From: Asterias rubens
Lineage: Eukaryota > Echinodermata > Asteroidea > Forcipulatida > Asteriidae
DNA: 64,000 nucleotides
Assembly (NCBI RefSeq): GCF_902459465.1
Contig: NC_047068.1
Location: 11,098,001-11,162,000 of the forward strand
Direction of reading: 5' to 3'
Shown here: positions 42,742 to 55,200 of the stretch, piece by piece
How positions within the stretch are numbered: position 1 is the first letter of the stretch
How the letters are laid out: each line of letters opens with the position of its first letter
Position numbers and translations under genes: made by a program
The notes under the pieces: generated by a model
What the model was told of the DNA's origin: nothing
Database searches by the model: none
The model's input: only the letters and a program-made list of their open reading frames with translations

Positions 42742-42947
42742 GGGCCCAATATCTTAATAAGTCTGTGACGCACCATTGCAAATTTAGCATAAAATCATGG
42801 CATACCTGCCAAACTTTCTATGCTTTATATATCCCGGGGTATATTCATCAGTTTGTATTGTTGCATCTAGTACCTACTCAATTTTTGGTAAGCAAAGAAA
42901 TTTGTCAAGCAGATGTTCTGCTTAACAGCTTTATGAAATTGGGTCTA
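42742..42947. mobile_element. C-related element between TEDC2 and SNX8
   Basis: GGGCCCAATATCTTAATAAG to GCTTTATGAAATTGGGTCT; interior diverged. Confidence 0.5.
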
Positions 42948-43245
42948 GGTATAGTGAACAAGTGAGGTCCACAATTCCCATAACTGTATTTTTTACATTT
43001 TAGCCATTTAAGTGACCACCTGTTTACCATTATTTCAAGTAACCACCGGGTGGGGGCAGTAGATAGTGCATGCAATAATGCAATACACGCATAACCTCGG
43101 CTATGATATAATGCATCATCAGCACGCTCCCTCAGGCAGGATACCAGTACAGTTATCATAAGACCACGCGGAATATCTCCCCATCCCCTGGTAACAAAAC
43201 CAACGTCGGTTTTGATGGACGGCAACCAGTGAAAGGGGAGGCAAC

Positions 43246-46200
43246 ATGGCGGATGATTTGTCGTACGGTAAGTCAAAACATGTTCACACAAACCCACCCC
43301 TGTTCTTTAACCTCATGTGTAACTTTTCTAAAGTCAAAAAGTTGAAACAAGCTCCGGTATATAGGAGGTATTCAAATAACTATTTATTGTCTTCATTGCA
43401 GGTGTAGTGCCGGCGTATTATCGAGAGGTGTATGACATCGTTTGCCCGAACCCGCGGGATGGAAAAGTTGATCAAGATATGTTTGTGAAGATTCTTGTCA
43501 AGTCAAGTTTACCAAAGCAAACATTAAGTTCGGTGAGTTTTGTTGCAAGACACTTATTTTGTTTGTTTGTCCGTCGGAAGATATTTAAGACCGTAATATT
43601 GCAGTATGGATTGCAATACAAAACAAAAACAACATTGTCATTTATGTTTGAAGGATTGTTTGTGGTAAGAAGGGGAGGGGCGTGCATAATAATAATATAG
43701 CCCAGCTAGTGCAGTGGACGTCGCCAGTCTCCCATTTGGACCATGAATTTTGCACAGCTATTGACGTCCTGTTTGGGTTATTTTAAAAAGCTTTATTCTC
43801 TACAAAAATGCAAAGAGTTATTTTCCCCCTTTTTAATCTGATGTTAGAAGTCCATTCATTGAACTTCTGAATTTGAAAATGCTCACTTTAACTCGATCCA
43901 GTCATGCCAGTTCAACTTCAAATTCAATAACTGCATACGCTAACATAACGACAGTCCATGCTGACAGTGACACCAGACCTACCAAGACTCACTCATTAGG
44001 CGTGAGACATACGCATTTGGGCTCTGTCTCACACTTACACGCGCAGCAACCATTTTCTCATGCATGCAAGACCGGGAAAAACTAAAAAATAACGACAATG
44101 ATCACAATGCATTGCCAAATCGCGCTCTCGCGTACAAAAAACGCAATCTACAAAGTTTACACAATCTTCAGATTGCATGCAGTTTATCAGAATCATCAAC
44201 TTTAGCTGCCGTACAAACAGAGCGCAAATTTGCAGATTGCGCACGCTTTTGCTCTCCCATCAGGTTCAGCTAAAATTCGGCAGAGCGCAAAGTGCTTATT
44301 GTGCACAAGTTTGTCCGGATTCGTTTAGCAAATTCGTTCAATGCGCTCCACTAGCGAAGACACAACAGGCAGAAGTAGTGAGCGGAGATTTTGGACATCA
44401 TTTTTAGTACCTTTTTTTTTGTAATTTTGGGGGGAAATAATTTGACACAATCGTACCTGTGTACCTCATGTGAGTTTTAACTATTCTGAAGAGGTTTTTG
44501 ATGCATTTGGAACACATTTTTGTCCACAACTAAATTTCTGCAAGTGTTTTTGTTTTATTTTTGTTCAAAAAAAGAAAGAAAAAAAGTTGGGGGACGATTT
44601 CGACTTCTAAAAATTACATTTTTTTTCGGGGGGGGGGGGGGTATGGTGAGCTTTGAAAAATCTCATGGATAGCTGGCCTCTGGACTTGGCATCTCTGTGA
44701 CACTATCACTTTATATTTATTTCTTTTTAATTTAAAATTTTACTTGAAAATGAAATAAAACACAATCTTGTCTTGTACAAATTGTCCTGCCCCGAACATA
44801 ATGTACTTACATTCACACTTGAAATGCCTATATATGCCAAATGTATTGCTCTCAAATAATATTTTAAAGATGACGTGCAAATACAGAACTCGGCACATTT
44901 ATCAGTGCAGTCATGGAGGAATAACATTTAGAATTGAACAATAATATAAATGAAATAATATGGTCAAATGAAAAAGCTGATCCTCCACTGAAAACAAAAA
45001 AAGCTGACTGAGGTATCAACACGAAATGTTGTATCTGTAATCTTATCAATCGGTCCAGTGTCCACAGTTCATGATAAACAAATGAGTCCAGTCAATAAAT
45101 AATGTGAAAATTCCACTAAACATTAACTTATTGTATCCCATTTTATACACTAATCAAGATTGTGTCTGGTTGGAGTGGTTTCCTTCCCTGCTTCACTTCT
45201 GGGGACTGCTTTTGAGTTCCACCTCTGACCAGAGCCTTCCATTGTTTTGGCCCAACTTCATAGAGCTGCTAAGCACAAAAATTTGCTTAGCATGCAATTT
45301 CTTCCATGATAAAAAAACAGAATTACCAACCAATTTCCATTTGTTGCATATTGCTTGTTACTGGTATTCAGCTATTTTTTGCTTAGAATCCTGAAAATCA
45401 CGTGGAAATTTGGTTAGTAATCCTGTTTTTATCAAGGCAAAAATTTCATGCTAAGCAAACTGTTGTGCTTAGCAGCTCTTTGGAATTGGGCCCTGATTGC
45501 AAGGATTTTACCCATAATGGGTTTTTCTCCTACATCTCTAAACAATCATTCATTGTTTCCTCTTTATCTTGTTATTAGCATTAAAGGCAGTGGACACTAT
45601 TGGTAATTACTCAAAATAATTATCATCATAAAACCTTTCTTGATTATGAGAAATGGGGAGAGGTTGATGGTATAAAACATTGTGAGAAACAGCTCGCTCT
45701 GAAGTGCCATAGTTTTCGAGAAAGAAGTAATTTTCCACGAATTTGATTTCGAGACCTCAACTTTAGAATTAGAGTAACGAAATCAAGCACCATTATTATC
45801 TCGCAACTTTGACGACCGATTGAGCTAAAATTTTCACAGGTTTGTTATTTTATGCATATGTTGAGATACACCAACTGTGAAGACTAGTCTTTGACAATTA
45901 CCAATAGTGTCCACTGTCTTTAATTGTGCTGTTGGATTTATGATGAAACAAATAAATAAATTATTGTACACTAAACTTCAAACCTGATACTTCAAAGGCA
46001 ATTAACACAATGTCCCCTGGTCATTGCCTTTTTGCCCTTGAAATGCTCTGACAGTAGAAATTTACAATGTACTTTAACAGGGTGCCCTTGAAGGAGAAAA
46101 TGCCCGAAGTGCTGGCATTGCCAACCTCGTTCCCAGGGGTGATAGATCTCGCTCGATCATAAACCCTGGAAGTGTAACTCCAAAATATCAAAATATAAGG

Positions 46201-49200
46201 GATATTACAATTAGTCCTGTGGTTGATCTGTTCTGTGTTGGGCGTTAGTTGCGCACACGCTGGATGCGCTGTGTGTAATAACAGTCATAAACTTGCCTTG
46301 GCGTTCAGTGTTGCGTGACATAAAACATAAATACGTACATCTTTATATGCACGCGTTTCAGCGTTTAGAGCTTTTTGAAGACGCACAGCATTTCATATTT
46401 TGCGCGTATATGATAGCCAATCAAATTCACGGATCGAAGTTTCCCTCCCAGGGGGTTAGAGACAAACACAGAGCTAGCGGACGATACAGCAAGCTGCCCA
46501 TGGTAGCAAGGTTGTGGCATTGCCTTTTCAAAAACGAGGCATACAGGCCTGAAAGTGTTGGGTGCAGTATTGACAAAATCTGGCAAAAGTTTGCTAAATT
46601 CATACCTCACCTTGACAGACAAGCAAATTACTAACCAACCTGCCAGATGTACGTATGCCTTTTATCTTAAATTCTCAATCAATTAATTGGTTTCATTAAA
46701 AGAAAACAAAAAATAATAGGATGGCTAAGACTATTACTTCCTGTTTTTATCGAATGCAGGACAAGGTACATTTTCACTGTATCAACAATGATCAATGGAA
46801 ATTACTTGTTTGTTTATTGTGTTGGATTGTCCAACTTGCATTATATAAACTTTGAACTCGTATCTAAATTGACTTGGTACAGGTGGAACAGTATCAGACT
46901 TTATGACCCTTTGAAAGTATTATCACTCACAGTGATAAGCATCTACATGTATCAACTATCAATCGCACAGTTGTTATGTATGGTGATCATGGGAACTTGT
47001 TTAAATTATTCTTTTTTTTATACACAAAACGAAAATATAGAACGGAAAAAGTCCATCAACGAAAACCGTTTGTGGGTGTGTTATAATCTGCAAAGTGCAA
47101 ACCACAATATACATTTTGGGGCAAGCTGTTGGGTGAATATTTTTCTCCCATTCAATTTGTGCATTCATTTGATTGTATACAAAATGTGTATACAAATTAT
47201 GCCAGAGTTTCCAGGAAAAGACTGGTTTACTGTTGGAATCAAAATGAACCAACCACATAAAAGAAGCCCTTAAAGGCATTGTTGGACACTTTTGGTAATT
47301 ACTCCAAATAATTGTTAGCATAAAAACATACTTGGTGCTTTTTTTAGCATAAAACATTGTAATGTAAGAAATGTCTCACTTCGGAGTAATGTAGTTTTTG
47401 AGAAAGAGGTTATTTCTCACTCAAATATTAAAAGACTTCAGGCCTGAAGCCTTTTATTAGGCATCTGAAAGCACACAACTATGACTGACACTTGTATAAT
47501 ATCAAAGGCTTCCTGATGTCGTGGCTGGTAATAGCTGGTCATCAACAAGGCTGAAATACATGCATTACACACGAATGCCCATGAGTCATAAGCTGTGAAC
47601 ACTAATTGGGCATTGTTGGCATGTATGTGAGTATTTGATTTGGGGGATTTAGACCTTTTTACTTTTGAACTGAATTTGAGTTCTGTGAAAATTGTTACTA
47701 TGAAATAAACAAATTGGAATGCAATATTTTTAATTTTTAGTGGAAAGGGGAAGATACAGGCCTAATGCTTCATTCTTTAAAGGACATGGGCACTAAGGCA
47801 TTTCTCCTTCATGTAAAGGGCACTTGTAATTCTATGAGGAAATGTTTAAACTATTAAATTGGTCTGAAGCCTGGTCTAGAACCTTCTCTGGAACCTGGTC
47901 TGGAACCTGGGCCCAATTTCATAGCGCTTCTTAACGGTAAGCAAATTTTTTAGTCCTTACTGTAGCAGAAAAATTTGCTAAGGTGCAAGCGTATTACACG
48001 GGTTAGCAGGAGAAGTGGGTGGCCATATTGCGCGTTTACCATGGATTTGCATTGTGACATGTGTGATGTTATTTATTTTCATGCGGTAAACACCGTACGG
48101 TTAGATGGCCTTTTCGTGTGCTTGCGGTTAGCAGGGCTATGAAATGGAAATCGTGCAGTAAGCACAAAATCGGCCGCTAAGCAGCTCTATGAAATTGGGT
48201 CCTGGTTTGAATCCTGGTGTGGATCCTTGTCTGGAACCTGGCCTGGAACCCGGTCTGGTTCGGAACTTGGTCTGGAACCTTGTCTTAATTCCTTAAGTAG
48301 TAGAGTCTTACTAGGGTACCATAGCAGATTCCCTGTATATACTCAATGTCACTGATAGCTTGGTTTGAGAGGAAGAAAAACAAGATGGCTGCTCCCTGAT
48401 AAAACCCTATATCCTGGCTGTCCAAATCCAACCTCAATCATTTTGTTTTATGTTTTGCAATTGATTACATAAATGTAGATATGGGAAGCTGCAGACAGCA
48501 AACAAGGCTACCTAACTAGGAATGGCCTGTACAAGGCACTGGCACTAACAGCACTGGCACAGCAAGGCAAACCCATCAGTGAGAAAATACTTGAAAATTA
48601 TGGCAAAGAAGGTAAGTTTTTAATCTTTTAAAGCCATTGGACACTTTCGGTAAACAGTATTGCCCAAAGGCCCATGCTTCGTGTATCACAACTGATATAA
48701 AATAACAAACCTGTGAAAATTTAGGCTCAATCGGTCATCGGAGTCGGGAGAAAATAACTGGAAAACCCACCCATGTTTCAGCACGTTTCGCCGTGTCATG
48801 ACATGTGTTTAAAATAAATGCGTAATTCTCGATATCCAGAATTGATAATTGTTTTAATGTTTTCAGAAAAAGTAAAGCATTTCATGGAATAACATTTCAA
48901 GAGAAGTCTTTCACCATTACCTTCTGTAAACCCTGTAGGTTGTTTGTAAATCTGTGAGCTTCTTTTTTCTTTATTCCGAAAGTGTCCAATAGCTATAAGT
49001 TCAGTTTTCACAAAGTCGTTTTTGTATTAAAATTGAGTTCCAATGGTGAGGTTTGTGGTAGCACCATGTGAAAATTTCTTTTTAGTTTTGTTGGTTCTTT
49101 TGGTTTACAACTCAAACAAGATGTTCACATGGTGCTACCCAAACCTCACCTAATTATACTCCCACCATGCAAAGTTTCAAATCCTACTTTAAATAGAGTT

Positions 49201-52200
49201 TACAATTCAGTCCTTTCTTTGTCAGTTTGTGTGGTTTGTGTAAATATTTTCACTCGTGTAATTGGCCTTGATGATGGCATACATGCCTGCTGTTGCACAA
49301 TTATTTTTGTCCGTTCACCACATGATTTCATATTGCAGAGGAGGGGAGAGGTTACCAGCACAATTCACCCTCAGCCAATATCCTCAGCATCTGGCTTTAT
49401 TTACAATTAAAACACTACACTGGGCTAAACATTATAACAACACTAGAGGATTATGCAAAGGATTTATTGTTCTAAAAGATGGGTCTTCAAGACCTTCTTA
49501 AACATTACTTAAGAGAATAAGCACGACGTATGGATTCGGGCAAGTTGTTTCATAGCTTTGGTGCTGCGCCAGTGTACTTCTTTGAGAACCAGAGTGATGT
49601 GATTGCAATTTATATCTTATGACAGAACTACCGAAGCCCCACCTCGGGGACCTCAGCGACCTAAGGACGCTTAGTGCTCAGGTCAGACGAGAGAAGAATC
49701 CCAACGTTCTCAACTTTTCCTACAAAGACCTTGTGGAGTTGGATTCCATTTCCATCAATCTAGTACCGGAGAAGAAAGGGCTTCTTTTAAAACATGTAGA
49801 ATATGAAATTAAAAGTGAGGTAAGAACTAGGTAAAATCTGTTGTAAACAAATTGTCTTTTAGCAAAAATGTATAAAGGAGGATTGGAGTATAGTATCACT
49901 GAACAGAAATCTTATTGTTTTTTATTATCTTTATCATATGTTTCTGGTAATGAAACCAAGGATGCCCCTTAAGTGAATTTAATCACTCTTTTTTCGCAAG
50001 CCTGAGAAAACCTGTTAACCAAAGTGCTTATTACATGGATGTGGACCAGAAACACCGGGGTTAACCCCTATACTCTTCCACGATAAGTGTTCTGGCTTCT
50101 TTTACATGCCTTACCAATCCCAATACACAGAACTTACTGCTTAGTGTCACATCTGTAGGACATGATGGTTAAAAGTGTCTTGCTCAAGAACACAGGCGCC
50201 ACGAACGGGATTGAACCCACACTCTGCTGATCAGAAACACCAGAGCTTGAGTCCAGTGCTCTTAATCGCTCGGTTTTAAACAAATATCTTGAGCGCTAAC
50301 CCCCTATTAAACACATTGTTTAAGCCACCTAAGAGCAGACATGTTTACTGTAAGTTTGGATGGACTGCAGTAACAGACTGCAGAATGATTTCAATATCAA
50401 TATTTCCCTGTGAGATTTACATTAGGTGGCATGTCTACACATCTGCGTACATTTTACATCAAGCCATGTTGTCAGCTAATTCTTTGAAAAACAATTACTC
50501 AACCCTTATTTGTTAACACTCTAGTCCAAAAACATTCCTTTTTAACCTTTCTTAGCTCCCTGGGGAGTATAAAGCCCTGAGCTGCCGTGGCGCTCCGGTG
50601 GCTTTTTCATACACAGTATCAATCTCTACCCTCGCAGGTACCCATTTTTACCGTTGGATGAAGAGAAGCAAATATAGAAAAGCATCGTCATGACTTAGCC
50701 ACCACAACTTGAATTTGATGCTCTAAACCACTTGGCAATGACACCCTACAATTATTAATGTGTAGAAATGATGATGTTGTTACTTATTATTTCCTTGCAG
50801 TATCTTAAATCTTGTGTGATGCGAAGGTACAGTGACTTTGATTCCCTCTACGACATGCTGACATCTCGTTACCCGTACAGAATGGTACCCAGACTTCCAC
50901 CTAAGAAAATGCTTGGAGGTAAGGCTAAAGAAGACTGGTGACTTGATCCCAATGTCATACAGTTGATTTCTTACTATTCTACAAGGCTAAGCAAATTCTA
51001 AGCTGGGAACCAGTTTCAAACGGCGTGTATTGCATATCTTTTTAGCTGGTAACCTGTTTCAGGCATGAATTTCTTTCTACTTAAGTCTGATTTCCGATGT
51101 TTTTGCCCTCGGAAAAACTTTGATTAAAAAGCCTGGAAAGTCTATTTGAACCTGTACCATGTGGAAAGATAGCTCAGCTCTTGTATTCAATAAAATGTGC
51201 CCGAAGGACCAAGTATCATGCCTGCTGTTTCTGCTTAGCAAGTTTGTGTGATTACAACCTTTGGATTGTAATCACAGCCCGATTTCCAGGCTCTTCTTAC
51301 CTTTAAGCAAAGAATCGGTGCTTTTGGAAGCAGGGAATTTACACCAAGCGTTTTTCACAGGTTAGCTGCACGGTAAGCTGAGAACAGTGATCATAAATGC
51401 AGAATGCAGCGGTAAGCAGAGCCATAAAATTGGGCCCAGTCTGTTGTCATTTGATACAAGAGGAAAAACAGATGGCATCATCAGCAGTGACTTACTAATC
51501 ATCCCCATCATTACAAGGGACTATATGGACAACGCTTCAATATTTATTTGAAATCGTCTGCCTGACAGATGTTATTTCAGTTACCTTGGCAACACGATAT
51601 TCTGCACTTGTTCCTAGTTTAATTTTTCTTTCACTGAACTGTTTGTCTCTTATTTCAGCAAACCGTGAATTCATCGAGGGACGGCGGAAGGCCTTGGTCC
51701 GATTTATGACCTTGGTCGTTAGGCATCCTGTATTTCACGGGAGTGACATCATTAGGTATTTCCTCACTTATCAAGGATCGGTGAGTTTTTTTCAATCTTG
51801 GTGTTGGCTTAAAGGCAAAGTATACCTTCAGGTTGTGGCACCGTTTGATTGTCTTAGTCCTATATAAATGTAGATGTACATTAAAACTAACCTGTGAAAG
51901 TTTAATTTCGTATTTTTGATATATCGTCGAAAACCATAAACTGATAATGTTCTCACTGATAATGTTCTCACAGAAAGAATAATCTGTGGAGTTAAAGGAA
52001 CACGTTGCCTTGGATCGAGTAGTTGGTCTTTGAAAAGCGTCCTGTAAATGTTTGTTATAAAATCGGTATGGTTAGAAAGATGTTGTAAAAGTAGATTACA
52101 ATGATCTACACAAATATGCCTCGAAATTGCGTGGTTTTCGTTTTACCTCGTCGACAAACACGGTCGGCCATTTATGGGAGTCAAAAATTTGACTCCCATA

Positions 52201-55200
52201 AATGGCCGACCGTGTTAGTTCGCGACGTAAAATAAAAAAAACGTGCAAATTTGAGTGATACTTGTGTGGATCATATAATCTACTTTTAAAACATCTTTCT
52301 AACCATATGCATTTCATAACAAACGGTTTCAAAAGCTTTTCATAGACCACTTTGTCCGATCCAAGGCAACGTGTTCCTTTAAGTTTTTATACTATCAAAA
52401 GCTCTTCACTGCTCAGTACCAAGTAAATTTTTATGCTAAAAATTATTTTGAGTAATTACCAATAGTGTCCCGTGCCTTTTAAGGGAGAACGTTGGCGCTA
52501 AACTGATTTTCATTCCTATCAGGACATACAACACAGAATCAAGGAGCAATTCCGAAGCGTCCCAGACGAGTACGTGACCAGCCCCCTCGCCCTGACAGCC
52601 AAGGACTTGGTGCCCATGGACACCCAGATTCAGTATGGTAACGCCAGGGAGCACATTAAGAAACTTTTCAACAGTGTCAACCAACTCAAATGCATCGTGG
52701 ATCAAATGACCATCAGATCAACAGGTGAGGGCGCTATTCTCGTCGGGAACTCATTTTCACCAGAATGAGGATCTAGACTAGCACATCATGGCCAATTTAC
52801 AACCACGAACATGCTTCCAGAGTTGAACAAAAATATTCTTTTTCTAATCACTAGAAATAAAATAGTTCAACACTTACCTAAAAATCAACCATCCAGATTT
52901 CTGTTGTAAAAGGACAGCAAAAAACAAACATTCAGGACTTCAGAATGTAACGAGCAGAACTTCTTTGTAACACTGCTCTTTGTTACGGGGTTAGACTGTA
53001 TTTATTCGAAAAAATATTTGCAAAGAGTAGAATGTGTTGAATACAAAATTTAAAAAGAGAGTTTAATTCTTTGATTCTCTGTTCATGCAGTTTCGTAAAG
53101 TGTTGGGACTACCTTTTATTTTCCCCAGTGTGAGATAATAAAGTTAGTATCTTACATGTATCTTATCTTCCTTGGATATCTCTTTCATTGCTCATAATGC
53201 TACACAGAAGTTGTCTCCTTGAGTTGAACCATAGGCCTACTTATAATCATTTACAGTTGGTTTATATTATGGTGAAAATTCACATTATTTGTTTGGTCTG
53301 TCAGACAGTCAAACCCAAATCTATGAAATAGCTTTAGGCTCGTACCTCCTCACCGAGAAAAAACCACCACCCTCGACCTGACTTGATTTCCCGAGAGATC
53401 CCACCTGGTAGATGTTTCCAGCTTCCTAATCTGATTCTAATCTGTCTCAACAGCCAGCGCCAGCGACATGTTAATGATGGCCAAGGAGTTGAACACCCTC
53501 GGCAGTGAGACGCAGATTGCATCAACGTGGGCCATGGGGATCAACGAATCTTGGCCAAAGATCAAGACCGGCCTCAAGGCCATCTCGGTAGAGTTTGCTG
53601 CCCTCAGTGATAAACATGCAACGCAGGTGAGCTTCTCTACATAGGGTCTGGATGTTATCAAACTGTGGTTAAAGGCACTGGACACTATCGGTAACTACTC
53701 AAAATAATATAGCATCAAAAATAACTTTTTAATGATCAATGGAGTGCTTTTGATAGTATAAAACATTGTGAGAAACGGCTCCCTCCGAAGAAACGTAGTT
53801 TTTCGATTAGATTTTGAGGTCTCAAAATCACGCATCTGAAAGCATGTGCGTCAAGGGCGTTTTTTACTTCCAGTATTTTCTCGCAACTTTGACGACCAAT
53901 TGAGCATAAATTTTCTAAGGTTTGTTATTTTATGCATATGTTGAGATACACCAAGTGAGAAGACTGGTCTTTGACAATTACCAATAGTGTCCAGTGCCTT
54001 TAAACAGTGCCCCATGATCGTGGCAATAGCTTATCTTCACTCAGGATTTCCTTAGTATGCCTGTCAATGTATGACCTTAACCATGTTAAAGGGGTTTGGG
54101 TCATTTTTGTGCGACACAAAACACAAACACCCACAGATTTACATTAATCTTACACAGTTTGAAAATATTACTTGCTGATTCAACAGCCTATTACATTTTT
54201 TTTTTTGAAGGGCAAAAGAGAAGACAACAATGTTGCAGAGCGGTTAGCTTTAATTCTAGACCTCTTACAGTCTTATAAGGTGAGTGAGTATTTTTTTTAT
54301 TTTAAGTTTGGCCAAATGGTGCTGAATTGAAACAAGATATACTTGGTGTTTATCTTGGTTTTTAATGCCCTAATGTGCAATCTGGAGCATTATAAATTCT
54401 TTTAGATGATTTTTGTTTTGTGTTTTTAATTAGTAATTTAAAAATTACAGTCTCCTGACGATGACTAGAGCAAGCAAGTCGAAACGTTGAGACCAATTTA
54501 AGAACTGACCCCCGCGATAGTACAGTTAACCACGATCCTATTAACTAAAGTAGTAGTCCCAGCTTATTTTCTTACCCATCCGCCCGGGTAATAGTTAAAG
54601 AGCAGGACATTTCTTTTCAGAACTGAGAAGTCTCCCGAACCCCCGAACATCTCCTCCGCGGTAGTAGAATAAAGCAAGACAGTTCTCAAAGAACAAACTC
54701 TACCTGGCAAGTAGATACACACATGGTGTTACCGCAAACCAAATATACATTGATACCTCACCATGCAATACCTCAAATCCAGTTTAAAAATTAGTATTAT
54801 TAATTGTATTTTGTATATCAGCTACCATTAGCACATAATCAGCATGCAAATCACTAGCTTGTGCATGGGGAGAACCAAGCAGTCTATTCTCAAAGCTCGC
54901 TCGCAGTTGAACACTTTTGACAATCCAGGGTGCGCCAATAACTGTTTCGATCACTGTTTAACCAATGGCGAAGTCAACCGAAAACAGTTAATGGTTAGGA
55001 CCACCAAAACGCACCTCTGGCTTTTAACAAACACAGCTTTAACCCTCTCAATACAAATCGTTCAACCTCTTGTTAAGAACTTGTTTAACCTTTTGATTGC
55101 AATCTGTACAATTATTCACAGGACTCGGGGAAAGTACTGAGTATATAGTGCTAACACACATTGGTGTATGGGTAAAAATACCCAAATTAATAATCTATAC

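Larger units (their letters stand above)
41287..43245. other. TEDC2-SNX8 intergenic region
   Basis: About 2 kb holding the TEDC2 3' UTR, a palindrome (41425-41494), an I-family MITE (42108-42234), an antisense type-B SINE (42388-42715), a C-family element (42742-42947) and the SNX8 5' UTR/promoter. No other gene is seen. Confidence 0.6.

Noticed and set aside
46788..47273. 161-codon open frame on the plus strand in SNX8 intron 2
   Set aside because: No recognisable motif, AT-rich composition, lies wholly within an intron, no splice context.
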